A stretch of DNA of 64,000 nucleotides. Origin: Gp6-AA40 sp963772955. Lineage in GTDB: Bacteria > Acidobacteriota > Vicinamibacteria > Vicinamibacterales > UBA2999. The stretch covers positions 124,001 through 188,000 of the forward strand of contig CAVYZF010000010.1 in assembly GCA_963772955.1 (NCBI GenBank), read 5' to 3'. Shown here piece by piece: positions 36,316-44,390 of this stretch; position 1 is the first letter of the stretch, and every line of letters begins with the position of its first letter. The notes beneath the pieces were generated by a model. It was given only the letters and a program-made list of their open reading frames with translations. It searched no databases and had not been told where the DNA came from. Made by a program: the position numbers and the translations under genes.

Positions 36316-36941
36316 ATGTATCCGATGACGCTGCTCAATGCTGCGGTGAACTGCCGCGAGCATGGAGAAGAGATGGATCCGCGTGCGGGCCAGCCTCAGG
36401 CTGCCGGTGCGCCTCCGCCGGGCACAGCGCTGCCGGGAACCAAGAGCGCGCCTGGAATCTGGGAACGGACGCCACGCGACACGCGTTGGAATCCCTACGC
36501 ATTCCTGAAAGCCCCTTCTGCGATCGTCGGGGAAGGTGACGCGATCCGTATCCCGAAAGGGCGTACCCAAATCGACTGGGAGTGCGAGCTTGGCGTCGTG
36601 GTCTCGAAGATGGCGAACCAGGTACCTATCGCGCAGGCGGCGAACTACATCTTCGGCTACACGAACGAGATGGATGTCTCGGATCGTGAAGGGCGCGGCC
36701 ACAGTCGCTACGGGTCGGACTGGCTGATCGGCAAGTCGCACGACACCACGACGTGTTCGAGCTCGTGGCATACGGGTCGAGCATCATGACGCTGCGCCCG
36801 GGCGACGTGATCGCCACGGGCACGCCGTCAGGTGTCGGCTCCGCGCGCCAGCCCCCGATCTATCTGAAGCCGGGCGATCGCACCGTCTGTACCTACGAGG
36901 GCGTGGGCACGCTCACCAACCGAGTCGAGGCAGCTTCCTAA
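36316..36941 (+). pseudogene. broken fumarylacetoacetate-hydrolase-family gene
   Basis: The first frame reads MYPMTLLNAAVNCREH to DWLIGKSHDTTT, which is the middle of an FAA hydrolase domain, with the metal-site glutamates near IDWECELGVVV. It then stops at 36787-36789. The second frame, entered near 36750, reads VFELVAYGSSIMTLRPGDVIATGTPSGVG to the end. The roughly 40-50 residues normally between GKSHDT and the FELVAY block are missing and the frame changes, so this is an internal deletion. The usual N-terminal 80-100 residues are also absent. Not likely functional. Confidence 0.8.
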
Positions 36942-36953
36942 CGACCCCGATCA

Positions 36954-37028
36954 CGACACACAGAGACACCGAGGCACCGAGAATCAATTTCCAAAGCGAT
37001 CTCGCTGCCTCTGTGCCTCGGTGTGTCG
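36954..37028. repeat. octad hairpin element, CACCGAGG type
   Basis: The left arm CACAGAGA, CACCGAGG, CACCGAGA (36960-36983) and right arm TGCCTCTG, TGCCTCGG, TGTGTCG face each other across about 24 bases. The period is 8 rather than 7, but the two-arm design is the same as the other elements. It fills the gap between the FAA pseudogene and convergent queC. Confidence 0.7.
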
Positions 37029-37043
37029 TCGCTTGTGGGAAGC

Positions 37044-37706
37044 CTAGCGAATCGGGGCTTGGCGGTAAGTGGTTGGATCCTCAATCCCCGCCTCACGAAA
37101 CGCGTCCCGCCGCTCCCGGCACTTGCTGCATGCGCCGCAGTGCAATCCATCGCGCGGGTTCATGCATGAGAGCGTTAGCTCGAGTGGCACTCCGAGCTCG
37201 CGACCGAGACGAATGACGTCGCTCTTGTGCATCTGTACGAAGGGTGCGTCGACTGCGACCTGGTGAGCGAGTCCGAGCGACATCGCCTTCGCCAGCGTGG
37301 TGAAGAAGTCCGGCGTTGCGTCGGGGAACGGATTGCCGGCGAGCGTTCCGATCGCTATGCGCGAGATTCGCCGCTGCGCGCAGTGAATCGCCGCTTTGCT
37401 CAACAGCACGAGATTGCGGCCCGTCAGGTACACGTCCTCGTCGGGCGTGTCGAAGCCGGGCGGCGTTCCCTTGAGTGCCCAGTGATTCGCGGGGTAGATG
37501 TCGGCGACGGTGAACGTCAGGCGAGCGATCGGCTGGACGCCGCGGTAGGCAGCCGTGGCGAGCAGGCGCTCAGCGATGGCGAGCTCCTCCGTTTCCCACG
37601 CAAGCCCGCAGCTTACATAGATCGGATGCACCGTTTCGGCCCGAGCTTCCGACGCGGCGAGGACGGCGCTATCGAGTCCGGCCGAGAAAAGAACAGCGAC
37701 TCCCAA
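37044..37706 (-). CDS. queC: 7-cyano-7-deazaguanine synthase
   Basis: The 220-residue ExsB/QueC-type enzyme makes preQ0 from 7-carboxy-7-deazaguanine using ATP and ammonia. It starts with a PP-loop, VLFSAGLDSAVL, a slight variant of SGGLDS. It ends with the zinc site in CMNPRDGLHCGACSKCRER. The start is a TTG at 37706, because an in-frame stop lies just upstream and no ATG is available. It is divergent from queD with only a 21-bp gap, so the two promoters must overlap coding DNA or each other. Confidence 0.9.
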   Translation of the reverse strand: MGVAVLFSAGLDSAVLAASEARAETVHPIYVSCGLAWETEELAIAERLLATAAYRGVQPIARLTFTVADIYPANHWALKGTPPGFDTPDEDVYLTGRNLVLLSKAAIHCAQRRISRIAIGTLAGNPFPDATPDFFTTLAKAMSLGLAHQVAVDAPFVQMHKSDVIRLGRELGVPLELTLSCMNPRDGLHCGACSKCRERRDAFREAGIEDPTTYRQAPIR

Positions 37707-37727
37707 ACGCCGATAAGATTACAGAGT

Positions 37728-38129
37728 ATGTACTCGGTCACCAAACGTCTCGACTTCTGTTACGGCCATCGGCTCCTCGATTACGACGGCGTCTGCAAGC
37801 ATCCGCACGGCCACAACGCCATCGTCGAGCTCGAGATTCAGACCGAAGCGCTCGACCGCCGCAACATGGTGGCTGACTTCACCGACATCAAGCGCGTGAT
37901 GAAGGGCTGGATCGACCGCGAACTGGATCACCGCATGATCCTGCGGCACGACGATCCGCTCGTCGCCTCGTTGAAATCACTTGGAGAGCCGGTCTACACC
38001 CTCGACAGCAATCCCACGGCCGAGCGGATTGCGCGGCTGCTGTTCGACATCTCGCACGAACAGGGGCTGCCGGTTTCGCGCGTCACGGTATGGGAGACTC
38101 CGACCTCGTGGGCCACGTACAAAGCCTGA
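37728..38129 (+). CDS. queD: 6-carboxytetrahydropterin synthase
   Basis: The 133-residue protein of the PTPS fold has zinc histidines in CYGHRL and HPHGHNAIVEL and the end signature VTVWETPTSWATY. It converts dihydroneopterin triphosphate to 6-carboxytetrahydropterin, upstream of QueE and QueC in queuosine/preQ0 synthesis. The ATG at 37728 gives a standard family start. Its last 40 bases overlap the gph gene in another frame, which may couple the two. Confidence 0.93.
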   Translation: MYSVTKRLDFCYGHRLLDYDGVCKHPHGHNAIVELEIQTEALDRRNMVADFTDIKRVMKGWIDRELDHRMILRHDDPLVASLKSLGEPVYTLDSNPTAERIARLLFDISHEQGLPVSRVTVWETPTSWATYKA

Positions 38130-38779
38130 TTGCATTCGATCTCGACGGCACCCTCATCGATTCACACAGAGACCTCGCAGAGTCGGCAAACCAGCTGATT
38201 TCAGAGTTGGGCGGCGCTCCGCTGTCTCACGACGCGGTTGGCGGGATGGTTGGCGGAGGCGCCGCGCTACTCGTCAAGCGCGCGCTTGACGCCGCAGGTC
38301 TCGAGCACCCAAGGAACGCGGTCGTGAGGTTCCTCGAGATCTACGACACGCGCCTGACGAATCACACTCGCGTGTACGACGGCATCCTCGACACGCTCAA
38401 TGCCGCTCGTCCTCATGCCAGTCTCGCTGTGCTGACGAACAAGCCGCTGGCTCCGACGACGAAGCTGCTCGACGCCTTTGCGATTCGAGATCTGTTTCAC
38501 AGTGTCGTCGGCGGCGATGGTCCGTATCCGCGGAAGCCGGATCCTCAGGGGCTGCGGGCAATCATGGCCACTGCCGGTGCGACTCCCGAGCGCACGCTCA
38601 TGGTGGGCGACTCGGCGGTCGACTACGAGACCGCCCTCCACGCCTCCGCTCGCGCCTGCGTCGTCTCTTATGGATTTGGGTTTCGCAGCTTCAAGCGCGA
38701 ACAGCTCCAGGCTGGCCACTCGGTAGTGGACGACGTGAAGGGATTGGCGGGCGTGATCGAGCAGTTCCTACGTGAATAG
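38090..38779 (+). CDS. gph: HAD-family phosphoglycolate phosphatase-like hydrolase
   Basis: The 229-residue HAD hydrolase has motif I AFDLDGTLIDS (nucleophile Asp), motif II AVLTNKP, motif III lysine in RKPDPQGLR and motif IV MVGDSAVDYETA. The layout fits Gph-type phosphatases that remove 2-phosphoglycolate, but other small phosphates are possible. The start may be ATG 38090 or GTG 38108; both overlap queD. Its end overlaps the convergent transporter gene by 12 bp. Confidence 0.85.
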   Translation: MGDSDLVGHVQSLIAFDLDGTLIDSHRDLAESANQLISELGGAPLSHDAVGGMVGGGAALLVKRALDAAGLEHPRNAVVRFLEIYDTRLTNHTRVYDGILDTLNAARPHASLAVLTNKPLAPTTKLLDAFAIRDLFHSVVGGDGPYPRKPDPQGLRAIMATAGATPERTLMVGDSAVDYETALHASARACVVSYGFGFRSFKREQLQAGHSVVDDVKGLAGVIEQFLRE

Positions 38780-40249
38780 GCTTCCGAACGACAGCGCGAC
38801 GAAGAACCCGTAGAAGATCGTCATGACGATGAGCGCCACACGGCGCCACATCGGCGGCCGCACATGCGGCGGGAGCAGGCGCGTGTTGATGTAGAGCAGG
38901 TGCGGCGCGGCGATGACGAAGATCAGGCCGGCCACGTTGGCGCCAAGTTGCAGCAGGACGATCGGCTGCGCGATGCGCATCGCGATCAGTCCCCATACGA
39001 CGAGAATCGCGAGCACGGTGTAATAGACCGCTCGCACGTCGCCACCGCGCCATGCCCGCACGCGACGGCTGCCAGTCCAGAGGATGTCGGCGATCGCCCG
39101 AACCATCCCTTCGAGGTTGTCGAGCTGCGTCTTGAACAGCAGCCACGCGCCGAGGAACGCGATGATGGCTCCGACGCCTGCCCCGGTTTGCGTGCCGATC
39201 GCCGACGCCAACGCCGCACTGATCCCGAGACCTTGGATGTTGGTGCCGCGCGGGAGGAACGTGACGTAGAGCAGCGCGGGCAGGAGCATTCCGAGGAGCG
39301 CGCCGATCCAGAAGAGGCCCCATTGATCGGCCGACACGACTCGCCACCATCCGTGCCAGCGCTCCATTGAGTTGGCATCACGCGGAAACATGAAACCGGT
39401 GTGGGCGACATTGCCTTTTTCACCGGAGGCCGCCGCAGGAATGTAGCCGGCGCGTTCGCCCATGCCGTAGCCGCGATCGCGGGCCCAGTTCGACAGGACG
39501 ATATTCACGACACCGCCCGAGCCTGAGTACGCGACAAGTGCGCCGAGGAGAAAGAAGTCGGCGCCGGCTGGGAGCGGATCGAATGTCCCTGAGCGCAGAT
39601 CGAAGCCGCCGAGTCCGGCACCGGCCTCGAGCCACGCGCTTCCTGGCACAAAGAGCAGAACGAGTATGAAGAAGCCACCGAGGATGGTGACGACCAGAAT
39701 CCAGTTGAGAAGCTCGAGCGTGCGTTCGATACGGCGGCCGACAGTGAGGATCGCGACGCAGCCGAGAAACGCAGCGACGCCGATGCCGTAGATTGTTGCC
39801 GCGTCGCTGGCGACTGCCAGGCGCTTCGCGAAGAGGAAGAAGATGGCGGCAGCAGCCGTTCCTGCCCACGCGGGCCAGCCGACCTGGAGAAAGTAGAGCG
39901 CCGCGTAGACCCACGCCCATAGGGTTGATGAAGGCCTCGTGCGCATGAACCCTGTGAAGACAGGTTCACCGGTCGCGAGCGTGTAGCGCATCACTTCCGT
40001 GTTGAAGATCGTCTGCAGCGTGACGGCGACGATGACGACCCACATCAGCGATAGGCCGTGCTGTACGAACGCCGCTGGCCCGAGGAGGAACTCGCCACTG
40101 CCGATCGACACGCCGAGCGCGATCACGCCGGGGCCGACGGCAGCGACCCACTCGAGTCCTCGTGGTCTGGGTGGTTCGGGGAGTTCTGCCGGTTGCCAAG
40201 GATCGAGGCCGGATCGCGCCTCGACCGGCGTCGATGAAGGAAGTGTCAA
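38768..40249 (-). CDS. Nramp-related transporter with a non-canonical metal-site motif
   Basis: The 493-residue protein has about eleven hydrophobic helices with the Nramp/APC-type order. The TM1 motif that is DPGN in metal-transporting Nramps reads SIGSGEFLLGPA here, and the MPHNLYLHS motif of TM6 is replaced by GALVAYSGSGGVVNIVLSNW. It therefore belongs to an Nramp-like branch whose substrate may not be Mn/Fe. Compare the canonical MntH encoded at 46242. It is convergent with gph. Confidence 0.8.
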   Translation of the reverse strand: MTLPSSTPVEARSGLDPWQPAELPEPPRPRGLEWVAAVGPGVIALGVSIGSGEFLLGPAAFVQHGLSLMWVVIVAVTLQTIFNTEVMRYTLATGEPVFTGFMRTRPSSTLWAWVYAALYFLQVGWPAWAGTAAAAIFFLFAKRLAVASDAATIYGIGVAAFLGCVAILTVGRRIERTLELLNWILVVTILGGFFILVLLFVPGSAWLEAGAGLGGFDLRSGTFDPLPAGADFFLLGALVAYSGSGGVVNIVLSNWARDRGYGMGERAGYIPAAASGEKGNVAHTGFMFPRDANSMERWHGWWRVVSADQWGLFWIGALLGMLLPALLYVTFLPRGTNIQGLGISAALASAIGTQTGAGVGAIIAFLGAWLLFKTQLDNLEGMVRAIADILWTGSRRVRAWRGGDVRAVYYTVLAILVVWGLIAMRIAQPIVLLQLGANVAGLIFVIAAPHLLYINTRLLPPHVRPPMWRRVALIVMTIFYGFFVALSFGSLFT

Positions 40250-40301
40250 GGCCGGGGATTATAATTCGCGTCCACAGTCGGCTCGACGCAGAAGGTGAAA
40301 G

Positions 40302-42503
40302 ATGCAGAAGAACACCACGACACGCGTCTTCGTGTTCCTGGGAGCCGCTCTCCTCTCGGCCACCGGCCTGGTGGCGGGACAGGGAGCGCAGGCGGCCAAC
40401 GAATCGCTGTGGGAGGCGTCACGCGCCGGCGACACCGCCCGAATCACCGCGGCGCTCGCGCAGGGCGCTGACGTCAATGCAAAGTCACGCTACGACGTAA
40501 CGCCGCTGATCTTCGCGGCGGGCAACGGACGACTCGACGCGGTGAAACTGCTGCTGTCGCGCGGCGCCGACGTCAATGCGCAGGACACCTTCTATCGCGG
40601 GCGCGCGGCCGACATGGCGATCGTCAACGGCTATATCGACGTCGCCGTCCTCCTCGTGCAGAACGGCTCCGATCCAGACAGCGCTCTCGTGGGCGGCGTA
40701 CAAAGCAACAGCGAGCCGCTGACCAGGGCGGCGCTGGCAGGTAAGGTCACGCGCCAGGGGCTGCAGTCGGCGATCGCAATGGCCGGCACGATGAAGCGGG
40801 AATCGCTCGTCCCGCTTATCACAGGTGCCATCGACACGCTGCCGCCAGAAACCACTGCGCCCGCATTCGCCGTCGATCCCGCGGTTCTTCCGAAGTACGT
40901 CGGCACCTACCGCGACGCCGGAAGTGGTTTGACGATGACGGTGACGCTGAACAACGGAGCGCTGATGTCACAGGTGACGGGCCAGCCGGCCGTGCGTCTC
41001 GTTCCCTCGGCCGAAGATGTCTTTCGCATCACCGAAGTGAATGCGACGCTGACGTTCGCTGGCCGCGGTGGCCTCGTCGAGTCAGTGGACCTGGTGCAGG
41101 GCCCCGCGACTGTCAGCCTCGCGCGCCTGACACCAGACGCCGCAGCGGCAGCCGCCGCTCCGCAGCCGGCGGCGCCGACAGTACCTCCAGCCGCTGCCGC
41201 GTCAGTTCCTCGATCGACAGGGCCACGCAACTGGCCCGCGTTTCGTGGCGACGGTGCTTCGGGGAACGGTGATGGTCAGCGTGCGGTGACCGAATGGGAC
41301 GTCGCGAGCGGAAAGAACATCAAGTGGAAGACGCCGATCCCTGGCATCGCCAACTCGAGCCCGGTGATCTGGGGCGATCGCGTGTTTGCGGTCACCGCGA
41401 TCAGCAAGGCCGGCGACACGACGTTCAGGACCGGTTTGTACGGTGACGTGAAACCGGTGGACGACCTGTCCGAGCATCAGTGGAAGATCTTCGCGCTCGA
41501 CAAGACGTCCGGAAAGATTCTGTGGGAGCGTACGGCCGTCACCGCGCTCCCACAGACGAAGAGACATACGAAGAGCAGTCAGGCCAGCTCCACGCCAGTG
41601 ACCGACGGACGTCGCGTCGTGGCCGTGTTCGGTTCAGCAGGATTGCTCGTCGCGTGGGACTTCAACGGCAAGGAGCTGTGGCGCGTTGATCTGGGTGCGC
41701 TCGACAGCGGCTGGTTCTTCGATCCGGCGTTCCAGTGGGGCCACTCGAGCTCGCCCATCGTCTATCGCAACTCCGTGATCCTTCAGGCCGACGTCCAGAA
41801 GGGCTCCTACATTGCGGCATGGGACATTGCCACGGGGAAGCAAATCTGGAAGACAGCCCGCACCGACGAGATCTCGACGTGGGGGACACCGACGCTCGCG
41901 CGCACATCCGACGGCCGCGAGGTGATCGTCACCAACGGCACGAAGGTCCGCGGGTACGACCCTGCGACAGGCAAACAGCTGTGGACACTGGGGCCCAATT
42001 CGGAGATCACGATCGGCACACCGGTCGCAGGCAACGGTCTCGTCTTTGTCACGGGTGGCTATCCCCCGGTGCGACCGATTTACGCGATTCGGCCAGAGGC
42101 CGAAGGGGACATCTCGCTGCCGAAGGGACAAGAGTCGAGCCAGGCGATCGCATGGAGCAACATGAACGAGGGCACGTACATCCCGACACCACTCCTCTAT
42201 GGCGGCTACCTCTTCACCCTCAACATCAACGGCATCGTGTCGGCTTACAGCCCGGAGACGGGTCAGCGCGCATTCCGCGGGCGTGTCGGCACCGGTGGGT
42301 CGTTCTCTGCCTCGCCTATTGCGGCCGACGGACGGCTCTATGTGGCGAGCGAGGACGGTGAGATCTATGTCCTCACCGCGGGGCCTGGCCTGACGCAGGT
42401 CTCGAAGAACGACATGAAGGAAGTGATCATGGCGACGCCTGCGATCTCGGATGGCGTGATCGTCGTGCGAACGCTCGGTCACCTCTACGGGCTCGGACAA
42501 TAG
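40302..42503 (+). CDS. exported ankyrin-repeat/PQQ-like beta-propeller fusion
   Basis: The 733-residue protein has a signal peptide, then two to three ankyrin repeats at residues 35-140 (ESLWEASRAGDTARITAALAQGADVNAK, then DVTPLIFAAGNGRLDAVKLLLSRGADVNAQD). A small beta domain (200-275) and an Ala/Pro linker (283-305) follow. A C-terminal beta-propeller (310-733) has repeated WKT, AWDIATGKQIWK and GYDPATGKQLWT blades, as in PQQ dehydrogenases and BamB-like proteins. No haem motif is seen. The ankyrin part may bind a partner; the catalytic role of the propeller is not proven. Confidence 0.85.
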   Translation: MQKNTTTRVFVFLGAALLSATGLVAGQGAQAANESLWEASRAGDTARITAALAQGADVNAKSRYDVTPLIFAAGNGRLDAVKLLLSRGADVNAQDTFYRGRAADMAIVNGYIDVAVLLVQNGSDPDSALVGGVQSNSEPLTRAALAGKVTRQGLQSAIAMAGTMKRESLVPLITGAIDTLPPETTAPAFAVDPAVLPKYVGTYRDAGSGLTMTVTLNNGALMSQVTGQPAVRLVPSAEDVFRITEVNATLTFAGRGGLVESVDLVQGPATVSLARLTPDAAAAAAAPQPAAPTVPPAAAASVPRSTGPRNWPAFRGDGASGNGDGQRAVTEWDVASGKNIKWKTPIPGIANSSPVIWGDRVFAVTAISKAGDTTFRTGLYGDVKPVDDLSEHQWKIFALDKTSGKILWERTAVTALPQTKRHTKSSQASSTPVTDGRRVVAVFGSAGLLVAWDFNGKELWRVDLGALDSGWFFDPAFQWGHSSSPIVYRNSVILQADVQKGSYIAAWDIATGKQIWKTARTDEISTWGTPTLARTSDGREVIVTNGTKVRGYDPATGKQLWTLGPNSEITIGTPVAGNGLVFVTGGYPPVRPIYAIRPEAEGDISLPKGQESSQAIAWSNMNEGTYIPTPLLYGGYLFTLNINGIVSAYSPETGQRAFRGRVGTGGSFSASPIAADGRLYVASEDGEIYVLTAGPGLTQVSKNDMKEVIMATPAISDGVIVVRTLGHLYGLGQ

Positions 42504-42506
42504 CCG

Positions 42507-42857
42507 TCAGCTCTTTTCGTTGCGAGTGACGTCCAGGTGGAAGCGGTGCAGGACGAGATGAAATACTGGCATGGACAGGAGTCCGGCGACGATGAGGAAG
42601 ACCAAACCTGCGTAGAGCGCAAAGAACGTCGCGAACAGTTTGCCGCTTGACGGACCGAGATCGCCCACCGGTCCCATCCCACCGAGCAGCATTGCGGAGT
42701 TGAGCAGGGCATCGATCCAGAGTTGGCCGCTCAACACATGAAAGCCCACAGTTCCAAGTACCAGTGAGCCCAGCACCAGGATCAGGGCAACCAGACCCTG
42801 ACGCGCGAGTCGCTGGACGAACACGCGTTTGCTCAGGAGCTTCTGCTGACTCTCCAT
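42507..42857 (-). CDS. small two-helix ion-channel-like membrane protein
   Basis: The 116-residue protein has two transmembrane helices (about residues 18-40 and 75-100). A short loop between them (DALLNSAMLLGGMGPV) is placed like the pore loop of two-helix potassium channels, but the TVGYG filter is absent. It starts one base after the di-heme oxidoreductase stop codon and is the last gene of that operon. Potassium selectivity is not supported; the name describes architecture only. Confidence 0.6.
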   Translation of the reverse strand: MESQQKLLSKRVFVQRLARQGLVALILVLGSLVLGTVGFHVLSGQLWIDALLNSAMLLGGMGPVGDLGPSSGKLFATFFALYAGLVFLIVAGLLSMPVFHLVLHRFHLDVTRNEKS

Positions 42858-42858
42858 T

Positions 42859-44025
42859 TTAGAGAGACCTGAGGAACGCCAGCAGCGCGGCGCGATCGCT
42901 TTCAGCCGCGCGCTCGAATCCGCGCCGCGCCAACTCCGCCTCGTTCGCGTGACGGCCAATTGCTTCCTCGAATGTGGCCGCAGACCCGTCGTGCAGAAAC
43001 GGCCGTCGGAAGCGAATGCCCCAGAGTGCTGGCGTGCGAATCTCCTCAGGCGCAGCCATGCCTTGTGCGATGCCATCACCGGTGCCGATGTCGTGCAGCA
43101 GCAGATCCGAGAAGAGCGGCACCTGCCGATGATGGAAGAGAGGATTGCCGCTCGGCCCGGTTTGCATCGACGGCGTGTGACATGCGGCGCAGCCGATCGC
43201 GCCGAACACCTGTTCGCCGAGACGCGCCGGTTCGCCGACAGGACCGCGAGCGACGGGCGCCAGGAACTTCATGAAGCTCGCGAAGTTGTCGATGCCGCGC
43301 CGCCCGGTCCGCGGATCGCGTTTATCTTCGATCTCCGGGATGAGGTCGCAGACCTGCATGCGATCTCCTGAGACGCCGACCGCGAGTTCCTGCGAGAACA
43401 GCTCGTTGGTGATGCCCATTTCATTGCGGTAGGCATCGGCGCTGAACGTGAGCAGCGTGGCGTGCTGCGCCTTCCATCCAAAGCGTCCAACGCGCCGTTC
43501 ACCGGTCGCGACATCGACGACGATGGCCGCGCGGCCGCTGACGCCGTCGCGATTGCGATCGACCGGATCTTCGAGTGCGAGCAGCGACTCGTCCGGAATC
43601 GCCTCGACAAGGCCGGCACCGAACACGGGAATCGGTACGCGTCGGGCAAACACCGTGGCGTCGGCCGGGATCTGAGGCTGGCATGAGTGGCTGGGGACAG
43701 AGAACAAATGAAACAGCGTTTCGCCCGAGGGATCGAGCGCCACGAACTCGCCGCGCGGACCACGCTTGGCGGCGCGCACTTCAGAGATGTGTCCGGTGCC
43801 ACCAACGGCCGGCACGCTGTGGCACCCAGCACAGCTCGTGCCGTTGAATGCAGGTCCCAGTCCTTCGTCTGACGTCTCCACTTCGAGGAAGTCGTCCAGG
43901 CCGATGCGAAACTCTTCGAACTCCACCGGAGTGACGCCGGCGAGCGGTTCGCCTGGCGCGCCGCCCGGTGTTTGCGCGATGAGAACGGCGCTGAGCACCA
44001 GGAGCGCGGCAATCGTTTTGAACAT
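42859..44025 (-). CDS. di-heme oxidoreductase (DHOR/thiol oxidoreductase family), exported
   Basis: The 388-residue protein begins with a signal peptide (MFKTIAALLVLSAVLIA). It contains two heme c attachment sites, SCAGCH near residue 65 and GCAACH near residue 295, with family segments such as GPAFNGTSC, TPALWGIRFRRPFLHDG and RAALLAFLRSL. The family is periplasmic and related to di-heme peroxidases; partners are often iron-uptake proteins. It lies between a CuA-type cupredoxin and a small channel-like protein, suggesting a periplasmic electron-transfer unit. Confidence 0.88.
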   Translation of the reverse strand: MFKTIAALLVLSAVLIAQTPGGAPGEPLAGVTPVEFEEFRIGLDDFLEVETSDEGLGPAFNGTSCAGCHSVPAVGGTGHISEVRAAKRGPRGEFVALDPSGETLFHLFSVPSHSCQPQIPADATVFARRVPIPVFGAGLVEAIPDESLLALEDPVDRNRDGVSGRAAIVVDVATGERRVGRFGWKAQHATLLTFSADAYRNEMGITNELFSQELAVGVSGDRMQVCDLIPEIEDKRDPRTGRRGIDNFASFMKFLAPVARGPVGEPARLGEQVFGAIGCAACHTPSMQTGPSGNPLFHHRQVPLFSDLLLHDIGTGDGIAQGMAAPEEIRTPALWGIRFRRPFLHDGSAATFEEAIGRHANEAELARRGFERAAESDRAALLAFLRSL

Positions 44026-44036
44026 GAACGGCCTCG

Positions 44037-44390
44037 CTACTCGGTGGCGATGATGACGCCGCGCATGAACGAGTGACCGGCGCCGCACAACCTGGAGCAC
44101 TGGAACTCGTAACGGCCTGCTGTGGGCTGAAACGTGACCGACGCGACACCGCGTCCGCGCTTTGGCAGCTCGAGATCGATGTCCGTGCCAACGATGTGGA
44201 AGCCGTGCATCGTGTCTTCGCTCGTCAGGCGAATCTCGAGCGTCGTTCCCGCTTTGACGCGAATTTCTGACGGGTTGAAGCTAAAACGCTCAGCGCTGAT
44301 CTCGATGACCTGCGACTCCTGGGCATCGATCCGGCTCGCCGAGCCTGCGGCGGCGAAGAGCAGCACGAGTGACAGAAAGGCATGTCGCAT
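44037..44390 (-). CDS. exported CuA-type cupredoxin
   Basis: The 117-residue protein has a signal peptide and then a single cupredoxin domain. The ligand set CSRLCGAGHSFM (Cys-x3-Cys-x3-His-x2-Met) plus the earlier MHGFHI histidine matches the binuclear CuA centre of cytochrome oxidase subunit II and N2O reductase. The transmembrane helices of subunit II are missing. It may pass electrons to or from the di-heme protein encoded next. The start overlaps the stop of the repressor-porin gene by one base. Confidence 0.85.
   Translation of the reverse strand: MRHAFLSLVLLFAAAGSASRIDAQESQVIEISAERFSFNPSEIRVKAGTTLEIRLTSEDTMHGFHIVGTDIDLELPKRGRGVASVTFQPTAGRYEFQCSRLCGAGHSFMRGVIIATE

Noticed and set aside
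42507..42857. Potassium channel
   Set aside because: Two helices and a loop fit the shape, but the TVGYG selectivity filter is missing, so potassium transport is not claimed.
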